Under the pieces are notes generated by a model. The model saw only the letters and a list, made by a program, of their open reading frames with translations. It was not told the DNA's origin and did not search any database. DNA of 10,107 nt. Source: Candidatus Poribacteria bacterium. GTDB taxonomy: Bacteria > Poribacteria > WGA-4E > UBA9662. Location of the stretch: assembly GCA_002729015.1 (NCBI GenBank), contig PBVO01000043.1, positions 18,218-28,324 on the forward strand, written 5' to 3'. This document shows, piece after piece, positions 1-6,910 of this stretch. Each line of letters opens with the position of its first letter. Within the stretch, counting starts at the first letter, position 1. The translations under genes and the position numbers were made by a program.

Positions 1-642
1 GTCTATATGGGGTCTTCTATAAACCCGTCAGGAGACAAAATTCCACCTCAAAAAATGTATGACGCTTGTAGAGTGTTAGCGCAGTATGTTGATTGGGAAG
101 GCGGGTTATCGTGGAACTTTTCCCGCTTATTCAGTGAGGAGATTCCAAATGAATTCACTGACTTGATTTCTGATTATCTACAGGATGTACTCAAAAATAA
201 ATCCGAACATAAAGGATGGAAAATCCCGGAAACCACCCTAATTTATCCTTGGATTCAACGTATGTTTCCTGATATCAAGTATATCCATTGGGTACGCGAC
301 CCAAGGGATGGTATTCTTAGTGGACACAAAACTGATGATCTTCGGGATTTTGGTATTCAGTATGAATTGACTGATGATATTAGGAAGCGGCGAGCAATCT
401 CTTGGTATTATCAGTATCAGTTAATGAAAGCAACACCAGAACCTAAAAATTTGATTAAGATTCGTTTCGAAGATTTTGTCCTACACCAAGAAGAGGTACT
501 AGAGAAATTAGAAGACTTCTTGGGATTTCCATTAGGTCGTATCATCGTGCGTAGAGCACCTGTCGAACGATGGAAACAGGATGCGAATCATCAGGAGTTA
601 GATTTCTTACAGAATGCCTTAAAAGAAAATGGCTATCAGTAG
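1..642 (+). CDS. Sulfotransferase family protein, 5'-truncated by the window edge
   Basis: The reading frame is open through the left edge, so the N-terminus is missing. The first ATG (position 7) is internal and should not be taken as the start. The product is probably a PAPS-dependent sulfotransferase that moves a sulfuryl group onto a hydroxyl or amine of an unknown acceptor. Counting from that ATG, a stretch at about residues 70-105 reads as the sulfotransferase core. GWKIPET is followed by a hydrophobic segment ending FPDIKYIHWVRDPRDG, and R97 and S105 (R-x7-S) match the 3'-phosphate-binding Arg/Ser pair of the PAPS site. The MGSSINPSGD at its start resembles the segment that follows the 5'-phosphosulfate-binding loop in this family, so that P-loop-like motif (GxxRSGTT) should lie just outside the window. 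The IRFEDFVLHQEEVLEKLEDFLGF region is the usual C-terminal helix of such enzymes. It ends in TAG. I infer the family with good confidence; the acceptor is unknown. Confidence 0.85.
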   Translation, partial: VYMGSSINPSGDKIPPQKMYDACRVLAQYVDWEGGLSWNFSRLFSEEIPNEFTDLISDYLQDVLKNKSEHKGWKIPETTLIYPWIQRMFPDIKYIHWVRDPRDGILSGHKTDDLRDFGIQYELTDDIRKRRAISWYYQYQLMKATPEPKNLIKIRFEDFVLHQEEVLEKLEDFLGFPLGRIIVRRAPVERWKQDANHQELDFLQNALKENGYQ

Positions 643-958
643 ATGTTGATTACTAGCAAGTTCGGATTGGTTTTAATTAACTGTAGCTAGTACAAAACAT
701 TCAGACAGAACTACATCTAATAATATTCTTTTCCCTTCCGATGTATTGCTGTCCCTCTCTTATTTTGGGTTCATAAATCAAATCTTGATGGGTTGAGTTA
801 TTAATAGCCTGTTCTTGGTGGCCAAATTTGGAATTTAAGTTATTTGATTGAAATAGCTACTGCTAGTAAGATGAACCCAACAGCTGAGATCATAGTTTTG
901 CCGTTTTTGTTTTTATAACAAACTATCGAAACGACATACCCCTTAAGTGAGGTTGGAC
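643..958. other. Intergenic region, no gene found
   Basis: This stretch of about 316 bp is AT-rich and has stops in all frames at short intervals. I see no RNA gene and no convincing terminator after the sulfotransferase. It holds two unrelated 9-bp inverted pairs: TTACTAGCA at 650-658 with TGCTAGTAA at 861-869, and TGGGTTCAT at 766-774 with ATGAACCCA at 871-879. They cross rather than nest and may be chance. The promoter of the enolase gene should lie near the right end. The best -10-like string is TATAAC at 914-919, but no good -35 box sits at the right distance, so I do not call a promoter. Confidence 0.5.
947..952 (+). promoter_or_regulatory. Ribosome binding site that sets the enolase gene start
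   Basis: GTGAGG ends 6 bp before the ATG at 959. The GTG at 947 is also in frame and would add four residues (MRLD), but that GTG overlaps the Shine-Dalgarno itself. ATG 959 is therefore the better start. Confidence 0.65.
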
Positions 959-2089
959 ATGTTTGAACAAAAAATCGTGCGAATTGAGCAGGCTAATTTA
1001 CTTGGCGAGCGCCCGCGAAAGGCAGGATGCAATTCGCGTTTGGGAGAACATGGTCTGTATGTTCGACCTAGTATTGTTACTATCACTACAGACCAAGGTA
1101 CTTTTGGGTTTGGAGCCTCTCGTATCAGTCAATCTGAGGCTGAAAAAATATTGGGTAAATCCGTCGGTGAGATTTTTCAAAATGATCAAAAACGAGTACA
1201 GGACGGATTTAAGCCAATTGAATTTCCCATTTGGGATTTGGTTGGACAGCTTACTGGCAAGCCCGTTTACTCTTTGGTTGGATCAAATCAAGATGAAGAA
1301 TTCACCGCGCCTTGTTACGATACATCCTTGTACATTGATGATCTACACTTAGCTGATCACTGTGAGGCTGCTGACTTGATAGCTCAGCAAGCACAACAAG
1401 GAATGGATAGGGGTCATACTGCCTTCAAGATCAAAATTGGTCGTGGTGCCATGCACATGGATTTATCCGATGGAATGCAAAGAGATATCATGGTCATCAA
1501 GGCAGTGCGACAGAATGTTGGTCAATCAGCAACTATCTTGCTCGATGCCAACAATGGTTATAATCTCAATTTGACCAAGACAGTTTTAGCCGAAACTGCT
1601 GATGATAAAATTCACTGGATAGAAGAAGCATTTCACGAAGATAATCGCCTGTATGAAAACCTTAAGGATTGGATGCATAAACATAGTATTCAAACTCTGG
1701 TTGCAGATGGTGAGGGTGAAGCCTCAAACAGATTGTTGGATTGGGCGGAGGCTGGCCTAATAGATGTAGTTCAATATGACATCTTTAGTTATGGCTTTTC
1801 ACGTTGGCTTGATCTAGGGCAAAAATTGGATAGCTGGAACGTACATACGGCACCACACCACTACGGTGGCTACTATGGTAACTTCGCCTCTGCACATCTG
1901 AAAAATGGCATTCGAAATTTTAAATTTGTGGAGTGGGATGCAGCTGCAGTTTCGGGTATTGATGATTCCAGTTATAAAATTCAGAATGGACAAGTTCTAG
2001 TTCCGAATCGACCGGGTTTTGGCCTAATATTAGAAAAATCAGTTTTCCATCAGGCGGTCGCAAAGAATGGTTTCTCCGTAGAACTTTAA
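959..2089 (+). CDS. Enolase-superfamily enzyme, mandelate racemase subgroup (sugar-acid dehydratase or racemase)
   Basis: This is a 376-residue enzyme of the mandelate racemase / muconate lactonizing enzyme family (COG4948). Such enzymes use a Mg2+-stabilised enolate to dehydrate or epimerise carboxylic acids, often acid sugars. Numbered from ATG 959, the visible active-site set is KIK at 157-159 (catalytic Lys at the end of beta-2), metal ligands D196 (LLDANNG), E222 (HWIEEAF) and D250 or E252 (VADGE), then D274 (VVQYDIF), H300 or H301 (TAPHHYGG) and E325 (KFVEWD). This order and spacing closely follow mandelate racemase (K164, K166, D195, E221, E247, D270, H297, E317). The enzyme therefore appears to have both the Lys base and the His-Asp dyad of the MR subgroup. 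The length is normal, with no signal peptide, so it should be cytoplasmic. The next gene starts 11 bp downstream, suggesting co-transcription. The substrate cannot be told from sequence. Confidence 0.88.
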   Translation: MFEQKIVRIEQANLLGERPRKAGCNSRLGEHGLYVRPSIVTITTDQGTFGFGASRISQSEAEKILGKSVGEIFQNDQKRVQDGFKPIEFPIWDLVGQLTGKPVYSLVGSNQDEEFTAPCYDTSLYIDDLHLADHCEAADLIAQQAQQGMDRGHTAFKIKIGRGAMHMDLSDGMQRDIMVIKAVRQNVGQSATILLDANNGYNLNLTKTVLAETADDKIHWIEEAFHEDNRLYENLKDWMHKHSIQTLVADGEGEASNRLLDWAEAGLIDVVQYDIFSYGFSRWLDLGQKLDSWNVHTAPHHYGGYYGNFASAHLKNGIRNFKFVEWDAAAVSGIDDSSYKIQNGQVLVPNRPGFGLILEKSVFHQAVAKNGFSVEL

Positions 2090-2100
2090 TAATTAGTAAA

Positions 2101-3306
2101 ATGACGTGGCACTCTCTAATTCAATCTAATCAGCGTTTGATTTGTGTCGTAGGGGATCGGAGCTATGATCTTTGTCTAGCTCTTTTGAAAGTTGTTGAAA
2201 CAATTGGCCGATCTTCCGCTGAAATATTTCGTCAGCAAGAACCCTCCAGCTGGACAGTTGGCGACCTGAATCATAGTAATGTCTACTTTCAATTTTCTGC
2301 TGGTGGTTACGAAACTAGTGGAAAAAGCTATACGTTAGTTGATTTTCCGACTTCAGCCAATGCTATGAAAATGTTGGCTACGGGAGCCTTCGGTTCTTCT
2401 AATCGGCTAGCCGGGACTCCAGTCGTCTCAGCTGTGATTTTAGCCATCAATGTGGAAAATGGATTAACAACAAATCTGATTCAGGTTGCAGAGCTAGCAA
2501 CAGCAGTTGGTGTCAGACCTATATTAGCTTTCATTGATCAGCCCAAATCTCTAGATGATGCAGAATTAATTGAAATGTGTCAGATTGAGGTTTCGGAAGG
2601 TATCGATATTTACCCTGAACATGTCTTGATAGGCAATACCGAATTAATTCTTGATCGTCAAGTTGCCAATTATAGTACACCTGAGTTTCAACCAATTATT
2701 AACTTGATTGAATTACTCAACCAAAGTTTAGGACCTCACCCTAATTTAGCACAGCGACCTCTTTTTGCTCCTATTTACCAAGTTGATGATCAACAGGATG
2801 AAATTAGTATTTTGACTTGTCAAGTCAAACAAGGTACTTTGTTTACAGGGCAAGCAGTGGATATTATCGGATTTGGGGACCGGATCCGTACTGAATGTAT
2901 CCGAGTCAGAGAGCAGGATACTGATGACTTGTTGACTGCCCAGGTTTACGCTGAACCTGGTTGGGTACGAGCTGGGCAGTGTATCACTACACCGAAAAAA
3001 ATGCGTTCTCACGTCCAGTTTTCAGCTGTGATTTATGCTTTAACGGTTGAAGAAGCCAAACTACATCTACCACTTGTGGATCAAGACGAAATTTTAGTCA
3101 GTTTCTGGTCTCTGAAGACAGCTGCTCGGTTAATTTTCGAGCAGGAAGATTCTATTTTATCGCCATCAGTTGACGATGAGATTAAGATTGGCATTGGCGA
3201 ATTTTTGCTGGAAGAATTAGTCCCTCTGAACATTGGTTCTTCATTTGAGATTTATAAAATGGAGCAGCTGGTGGCAATCGGAACAGTAATTAAAACTATT
3301 GACTAG
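2101..3306 (+). CDS. EF-Tu-like protein with a degenerate G domain (predicted pseudo-GTPase)
   Basis: This intact 401-residue frame aligns by eye with bacterial EF-Tu (about 394 aa) from end to end. G-domain landmarks are the YETSGKSYTLVD segment (71-81; EF-Tu VEYDTxxxHYAHVD), then MLATGA (91-96; NMITGA), VGVRPILAFIDQPKSLDDAE (136-155; [20 protein letters not shown]) and QIEVSE (161-166). Domain 2 is seen at about 217-297 (RPLFAPIYQV, QVKQGTLFTGQAVDIIG, AGQCI) and domain 3 at about 300-400 (HVQFSAVIYALTVEEAKLH through VAIGTVIKTI). Every nucleotide-binding motif is lost. The P-loop GHVDHGKT has become GDRSYDLC (18-25), the RGITI switch I is absent, DCPGH is DFPTS (81-85, removing the catalytic His), NKCD is DQPK (146-149), and the SAL motif reads NTE. 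About 10 residues are inserted near 97-108. The lack of any stop or frameshift argues for a maintained pseudoenzyme rather than a decaying pseudogene. It lies 11 bp after the enolase gene and has no clear Shine-Dalgarno, so translation may be coupled. Its role is unknown, and it is not SelB, which carries extra C-terminal domains and an active G domain. Confidence 0.8.
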   Translation: MTWHSLIQSNQRLICVVGDRSYDLCLALLKVVETIGRSSAEIFRQQEPSSWTVGDLNHSNVYFQFSAGGYETSGKSYTLVDFPTSANAMKMLATGAFGSSNRLAGTPVVSAVILAINVENGLTTNLIQVAELATAVGVRPILAFIDQPKSLDDAELIEMCQIEVSEGIDIYPEHVLIGNTELILDRQVANYSTPEFQPIINLIELLNQSLGPHPNLAQRPLFAPIYQVDDQQDEISILTCQVKQGTLFTGQAVDIIGFGDRIRTECIRVREQDTDDLLTAQVYAEPGWVRAGQCITTPKKMRSHVQFSAVIYALTVEEAKLHLPLVDQDEILVSFWSLKTAARLIFEQEDSILSPSVDDEIKIGIGEFLLEELVPLNIGSSFEIYKMEQLVAIGTVIKTID

Positions 3307-3538
3307 GATCTATTATCTCTGTAGCATCTGCCAATCACTTTTCTAGCCAATGATTAAATATCAAGAGAATTTTTGCTGACTGTCAAATAATGACTGATGA
3401 ACGATAGAAAAAGTATCTGTCAAGAGATTGCGAAAACAATATGAAAAATGGGAATTTCGTTCTGTGCAACCAAATAATTTTCTTTCTATCGCTTCACTCA
3501 CTATTATTGGGTAATATCTTAATCCTTGGTAATTTCAT

Positions 3539-3567
3539 TTGATGAGTTTAATATGACTCTATGTAAT
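3539..3567 (+). promoter_or_regulatory. Possible sigma-70-type promoter before the HAD phosphatase gene
   Basis: TTGATG (3539-3544) and TGTAAT (3562-3567) are separated by exactly 17 bp. They match the consensus at 4 of 6 and 5 of 6 positions. Transcription would begin near 3574. That would put the TTG start at 3586 only about 12 nt into the message, and would favour the ATG at 3640. The surrounding gap (3307-3585) otherwise holds nothing I recognise, and no terminator is visible after the EF-Tu-like gene. Confidence 0.4.
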
Positions 3568-3585
3568 TGAATTTGGAGCAAAATT

Positions 3586-4425
3586 TTGGATATAGTCGTT
3601 AGCCGTTCGGGCGTACCGCTGAGTAAGGTAAAATGTCGCATGCTAGCATTGGACCTAGATGGAACACTGCTGAACAGTAACCACGAAGTTAGCCTACATA
3701 ACATTAAGATTTTGAATACGGTCGAGCAGCAAGGTACTTTAGTTATCTTAGTTTCAGGACGTATGCATCAATCAATGTTGCCTATTAGTCAGCAGATTGG
3801 ATTACAGAATCCAATAATTTCTTATAACGGTGGGATGGTCAAGCACCCAAAGACCGGTGACGTAAGCTTTCACCTACCTGTTCCTCGTTCATTGGCTGTT
3901 CGTCTTATTAAGTATTGTCAAAAAGCCAAATTACATCTCAATTTTGGTTGGAACGATCAGCTATACGTCAGACAACGTAATCATTGGAGCGATCTCTACG
4001 AAAGTCGAACTGGTGTGTCCGCTGAAGCAACAGGCGATTTGCTAAAATTACCTGAGGCAGAGCCCACAAAAATGCAGGTTTTGGCAGATCCAGCAAAAAT
4101 CCCTAACTTACTAAAACAATTTGAGGACATTTTTGGCGCAGATCTTTATATCACTCGGACTCAACCTGAATATATTGAATTCATGAACCCAAGAGTTTCA
4201 AAAGGACTAGCCATTACCTCACTAGCTAATCAACTTGGCATTCCAATCTCCGAGACTATGGCTTTTGGTGATGGGTTCAACGACGAAAGTATGTTAAGGG
4301 TTGCGGGTCATAGCGTGGCCATGGAAAATGCAGAAGAAGAAATAAAAAACATTTGTGATTACATTACAGCTAGTAATGATCAAGATGGTGTGGCACTCGC
4401 TATAGAACAGCTTATTTTAGTTTAG
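3586..4425 (+). CDS. HAD-superfamily Cof-type phosphatase (class IIB cap)
   Basis: This is a 279-residue cytoplasmic hydrolase of the Cof/YbiV group, which dephosphorylates sugar phosphates, nucleotides or flavin phosphates through a phospho-aspartate. Numbered from TTG 3586, motif I is DLDGT (23-27; D23 nucleophile, D25 acid/base). Motif II is VSGR (56-59; S57). Motif III lysine is probably K206 in the SKG segment, and motif IV is GDGFND (228-233), with D229 and D233 binding Mg2+. NGG (81-83) and AMENA (245-249) are also family hallmarks, and the central cap (about 84-190) fits class IIB. The start is uncertain. TTG 3586 has GGAG at 3575-3578, 7 bp upstream, and adds an 18-residue leader. 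ATG 3640 gives MLALDLDGT directly, with only a distant AAGG, and trims the first beta strand by about three residues. No substrate can be inferred, and neither neighbour looks like a partner. Confidence 0.88.
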   Translation: MDIVVSRSGVPLSKVKCRMLALDLDGTLLNSNHEVSLHNIKILNTVEQQGTLVILVSGRMHQSMLPISQQIGLQNPIISYNGGMVKHPKTGDVSFHLPVPRSLAVRLIKYCQKAKLHLNFGWNDQLYVRQRNHWSDLYESRTGVSAEATGDLLKLPEAEPTKMQVLADPAKIPNLLKQFEDIFGADLYITRTQPEYIEFMNPRVSKGLAITSLANQLGIPISETMAFGDGFNDESMLRVAGHSVAMENAEEEIKNICDYITASNDQDGVALAIEQLILV

Positions 4426-4532
4426 ACAATGCTTGAATTAGCAATTTTTCGCTAGATACAAAAAGTATATATCATTATTCTCCTACGGAATAAATTAAAT
4501 CATTAGAACCAACAAACACTTGTGCTGATTTT

Positions 4533-5846
4533 GTGAATAATTTGAATTTTATTTTTCGTTTTGGGTTGATTCTCAGTATTTTCATCACTTTAGTTGTCAA
4601 TTCTGTTGAGGGACAGTGGTTATTAGTTCCAATGGATGCAGTCCAGAAGAACCACCTGAAGGCGTATGGATTGACTTATTGGACACTAGAGACCCCGCGC
4701 AATTATACTGCTAAGTGGTTATTAAATTTTCGGGGAGGAGCATTTCTTTTACAATCCTCATCGGACGTAGTACAGAGGTCTAAAGAGATGGGGGTTTCTG
4801 TTGAACAAATTTCTGATCAAGATTATGTTGCTATTCAACAAGAGATGGACCTTGCCAATATGGATGAGATCTTACTAGAAAAAGCTCCTAAGATCGCCGT
4901 TTACCGACCACCAGATGATAGCCCTTATCGTGATCCTTGGGATGATGCTGTCAAAATTGCATTAGAGTACGCTGAAATCCCCTTCCAATCTATTTGGGAT
5001 GAAGAACTGATCAGTGGTACTTTTTTTACAAACAAGTACGATTGGCTCCATCTTCACCACGAAGACTTTACTGGTCAATATGGAAAGTTTTATGCTTCTT
5101 TCAAGACTGCCATTTGGTATCAACAAAGGGTAAGGATGTTTGAGCAAGCAGCTCAGAAAGCCGGTTTTAATCGAGTCGCCGAATACAAAGGACATATCGC
5201 TAAGTTGATCCGGGACTACGTTGCGAATGGTGGTTTTATTTTTGCTATGTGTTCAGCCCCAGAAACTATGGATATTGCTTTGTCAACTAAAGCTGGAATG
5301 GTTGACATTGTCAGTGCCGAATTGGATGGAACTCCAGTCGAAAATAACTATCATAGCAAGCTTAACTTTCAGGAAACATTCTGTTTTCACAATTTTAGTC
5401 TGCACACTTCTGCCAACCGATATGAGTTTTCCAATATTGACAATCCGAAACCTGACCTCAATGCTTTGTCCCAAGTTGAAGATTTTGTGTTGTTTCAATT
5501 CGCGGCTAAACATGACCCAATTCCCACAATGTTGACTCAAAACCATGTCAGCCGAGTACCCGGTTATTTAGGACAAACTACATCTTTCAATAAAAGTACG
5601 ATCCGGGATACTGTAGTGATATTGGGAGAAATAGACGGAACCAATTATGCCAAATATCTTCATGGGAAACTGGGTAAAGGAACTTTCACATTTTTGGCCG
5701 GACACGATCCGGAAGATTATCGGCATTTGGTCGGTGAAGGTCAAGTGCCAACCAACCTCGATTTACACAAGCATTCTGCGGGTTACCGCTTGATTCTCAA
5801 CAATATCCTGTTTCCAGCCGCTAAGAAAAAGCCCAAAAAAACCTAG
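4533..5846 (+). CDS. Secreted conserved protein of the family mislabelled 'asparagine synthetase B'; glutamine-amidotransferase-like fold likely
   Basis: This 437-residue protein starts at GTG 4533 with no visible Shine-Dalgarno. No other start gives the signal peptide except TTG 4542. Residues 1-27 form a signal peptide (R9, hydrophobic core 10-22, likely cleavage VEG|QW), so it is exported. It matches a family I know mainly from Bacteroidetes-type genomes, with shared stretches HLKAYGLTYWTL (41-52), WLLNFRGGAF (62-71), YDWLHLHHEDFTGQYGKF (159-176), GGFIFAMCSA (233-242), MLTQNH (333-338), GHDPEDYRH (390-398) and GYRLILNNILFPAAKKK (417-433). The database name is doubtful. There is no N-terminal Cys2 glutaminase, no SGGxDS ATP-pyrophosphatase motif, and the protein is secreted. 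C240 sits in a plausible nucleophile turn and H391-D-P-E394 resembles the HPE of class I glutamine amidotransferases, so a Cys-His-Glu triad is possible (inference). It ends in a Lys-rich tail. The spacing to its neighbours suggests its own transcript. Its function is unknown. Confidence 0.75.
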   Translation: MNNLNFIFRFGLILSIFITLVVNSVEGQWLLVPMDAVQKNHLKAYGLTYWTLETPRNYTAKWLLNFRGGAFLLQSSSDVVQRSKEMGVSVEQISDQDYVAIQQEMDLANMDEILLEKAPKIAVYRPPDDSPYRDPWDDAVKIALEYAEIPFQSIWDEELISGTFFTNKYDWLHLHHEDFTGQYGKFYASFKTAIWYQQRVRMFEQAAQKAGFNRVAEYKGHIAKLIRDYVANGGFIFAMCSAPETMDIALSTKAGMVDIVSAELDGTPVENNYHSKLNFQETFCFHNFSLHTSANRYEFSNIDNPKPDLNALSQVEDFVLFQFAAKHDPIPTMLTQNHVSRVPGYLGQTTSFNKSTIRDTVVILGEIDGTNYAKYLHGKLGKGTFTFLAGHDPEDYRHLVGEGQVPTNLDLHKHSAGYRLILNNILFPAAKKKPKKT

Positions 5847-5922
5847 TCATAGTAACTTTCCATACACTTCTATTTTATTTTGAACAGAGCTATGGCCGAG
5901 TGACATAAAGTCCAGTTTTTTG

Positions 5923-5951
5923 TTGCAATTTTTTGTCACATGCGTTATATT
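5923..5951 (+). promoter_or_regulatory. Promoter of the secreted beta-rich protein gene
   Basis: TTGCAA (5923-5928) and TATATT (5946-5951) are separated by 17 bp, matching the -35 and -10 consensus at 4 of 6 and 5 of 6 positions. The predicted start near 5958 leaves a leader of about 60 nt ending in a strong Shine-Dalgarno. It also excludes the longer reading frame that begins at TTG 5933. Confidence 0.55.
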
Positions 5952-6000
5952 GGCTGGGTCGGGTGTGGATTTTCACCCTTCTTATGAGAAAATTACTTTC

Positions 6001-6007
6001 AAGGAGA
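6001..6007 (+). promoter_or_regulatory. Strong ribosome binding site fixing a GTG start
   Basis: AAGGAGA is the best Shine-Dalgarno in the window and lies 9 bp before GTG 6017. It overrides in-frame starts further upstream (ATG 5984, TTG 5933), which would put a poor, long extension before the signal peptide. Confidence 0.8.
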
Positions 6008-6016
6008 ATATATAAC

Positions 6017-6859
6017 GTGCGTAAAAGCATACTTTCAATTACTCTGAGTGTTGCTGTTTTAACACTATTTCTAACACTATCAACAATTGCTATTGCTGGC
6101 ATAGGCGGAGATCCAGTTATCCTGACAGGTGACGATGCTCTGACAGACGCCGAAGCGCGTGGATTACCAAAGCTAGAGCAAGATCGTCCTGATGCTCCAT
6201 GGATTACCAAATGGTATATGCCTGGACCCTACACCAACAATGGTGGTTTTGCTGTTTCTGGTCCTATTGATATCATCAAAGATGCTAGTGGTGGAGCTTT
6301 AACTCAAGAATCTTTGTCAACTGTTGACGGTTTGTTGAAAACCCAAACAACTAAGTTGGATTTTGGTGCTGACAATGGTGGATCCGAAGAATGGACAGTT
6401 AAAACAATTGATCCTGCTGACGGTAATAACATGTCAACCATCTACGATGCTGGAGATGACAGTAATTTTGATACTTGGGCTATTATTGTTATTGAATCCC
6501 CAAAAGATCACGTTGCTGTGATGTCCCCAGCTCAAGATGACTTTGCTCAAATTTGGGTCAATGGTGACAAGTATCATAACGATTCCAAATGGACTGGTGG
6601 CGCGACCAAAGTAAACTATGATATACCAATTAGCTTGAATGAAGGCGCTAATGTATTATTGTATCGTTGTGGTGAATCTGGTGGTTCTGACTACTTCAAT
6701 TTGCACTTAGATGATGCAACCATGAATGCCGTCTCTATCTTCCCTAAAGATTCTACCGATAAAGACAGCTTCTTCAAAGAAATCAGCTCTATTGTTACAG
6801 CTGTTGATTCTAAGCACAAGCTGCCCGTCGTTTGGGGTGAAGTTAAGGCAAGACGGTAA
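6017..6859 (+). CDS. Secreted protein with a C-terminal beta-sandwich-like domain, function unknown
   Basis: This 280-residue protein begins with a textbook signal peptide: RKS, a hydrophobic core to about residue 23, and an AIA|GIGG cleavage site after residue 27. The mature part is acidic and rich in Gly, Asp and Asn, like many extracellular proteins. At about residues 144-223 strands alternate in a pattern seen in jelly-roll or PA14-like modules: TWAIIVIESP, then FAQIWVNGDKYHND, then VNYDIPISLNEGANVLLYRCGES, then YFNLHLDD. The 'NG..y' turn followed by 'l..G.N.ll.r' is common in carbohydrate-binding or lectin-like folds. I can name no family, so sugar binding is only inference. The C-terminus ends LPVVWGEVKARR after a short helix-like segment, with no membrane anchor or sorting signal I recognise. 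The good promoter, best Shine-Dalgarno in the window and strong terminator suggest a single-gene, well-expressed transcript. Confidence 0.75.
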   Translation: MRKSILSITLSVAVLTLFLTLSTIAIAGIGGDPVILTGDDALTDAEARGLPKLEQDRPDAPWITKWYMPGPYTNNGGFAVSGPIDIIKDASGGALTQESLSTVDGLLKTQTTKLDFGADNGGSEEWTVKTIDPADGNNMSTIYDAGDDSNFDTWAIIVIESPKDHVAVMSPAQDDFAQIWVNGDKYHNDSKWTGGATKVNYDIPISLNEGANVLLYRCGESGGSDYFNLHLDDATMNAVSIFPKDSTDKDSFFKEISSIVTAVDSKHKLPVVWGEVKARR

Positions 6860-6881
6860 AGTAAGCTAAAAAATGAGTTAT

Positions 6882-6904
6882 GCTGTGATTTGACAAATCA
6901 CGGC
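6882..6904 (+). repeat. Inverted repeat (hairpin) in the 3' region of the secreted protein gene
   Basis: GTGATTTG (6885-6892) and CAAATCAC (6894-6901) are perfect inverted copies with one base between them. GCT and GGC outside extend the stem (with one G-U pair) to 6882-6904. No T-run follows, so it is not itself a terminator. It could stabilise the 3' end of the transcript or be a dyad binding site. Confidence 0.5.
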
Positions 6905-6910
6905 CTACAG

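Noticed and set aside
650..879. Two 9-bp inverted pairs in the first intergenic region as a structured RNA
   Set aside because: The pairs cross each other, are far apart and have no supporting nearby stems. In an AT-rich stretch of this length such matches can be chance.
963..1352. A 129-codon frame on the plus strand inside the enolase gene
   Set aside because: It overlaps the enolase coding frame entirely, lacks any recognisable motif and has unusual residue composition. It is a shadow.
2101..3306. SelB (selenocysteine-specific elongation factor), given selA in the same window
   Set aside because: The protein has only the three EF-Tu domains (401 aa), lacks the C-terminal winged-helix domains of SelB, and has no functional GTP-binding motifs.
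2101..3306. Pseudogene of tuf
   Set aside because: The frame is uninterrupted over 401 codons and domains 2 and 3 keep their pattern, while the losses are concentrated in the nucleotide-binding motifs. This fits a maintained pseudoenzyme better than random decay.
5221..5546. Overlapping frames on both strands inside the secreted 437-aa protein gene
   Set aside because: They lie within a gene with strong family conservation and have no ribosome site or motif.
4533..5846. True asparagine synthetase
   Set aside because: There is no Cys2 N-terminus, no SGGxDS motif, and the protein carries a signal peptide.
5890..6210. A 106-codon minus-strand frame over the start of the secreted beta-rich protein gene
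   Set aside because: It runs antisense across the promoter, Shine-Dalgarno and signal peptide of a well-supported gene and shows no family features.
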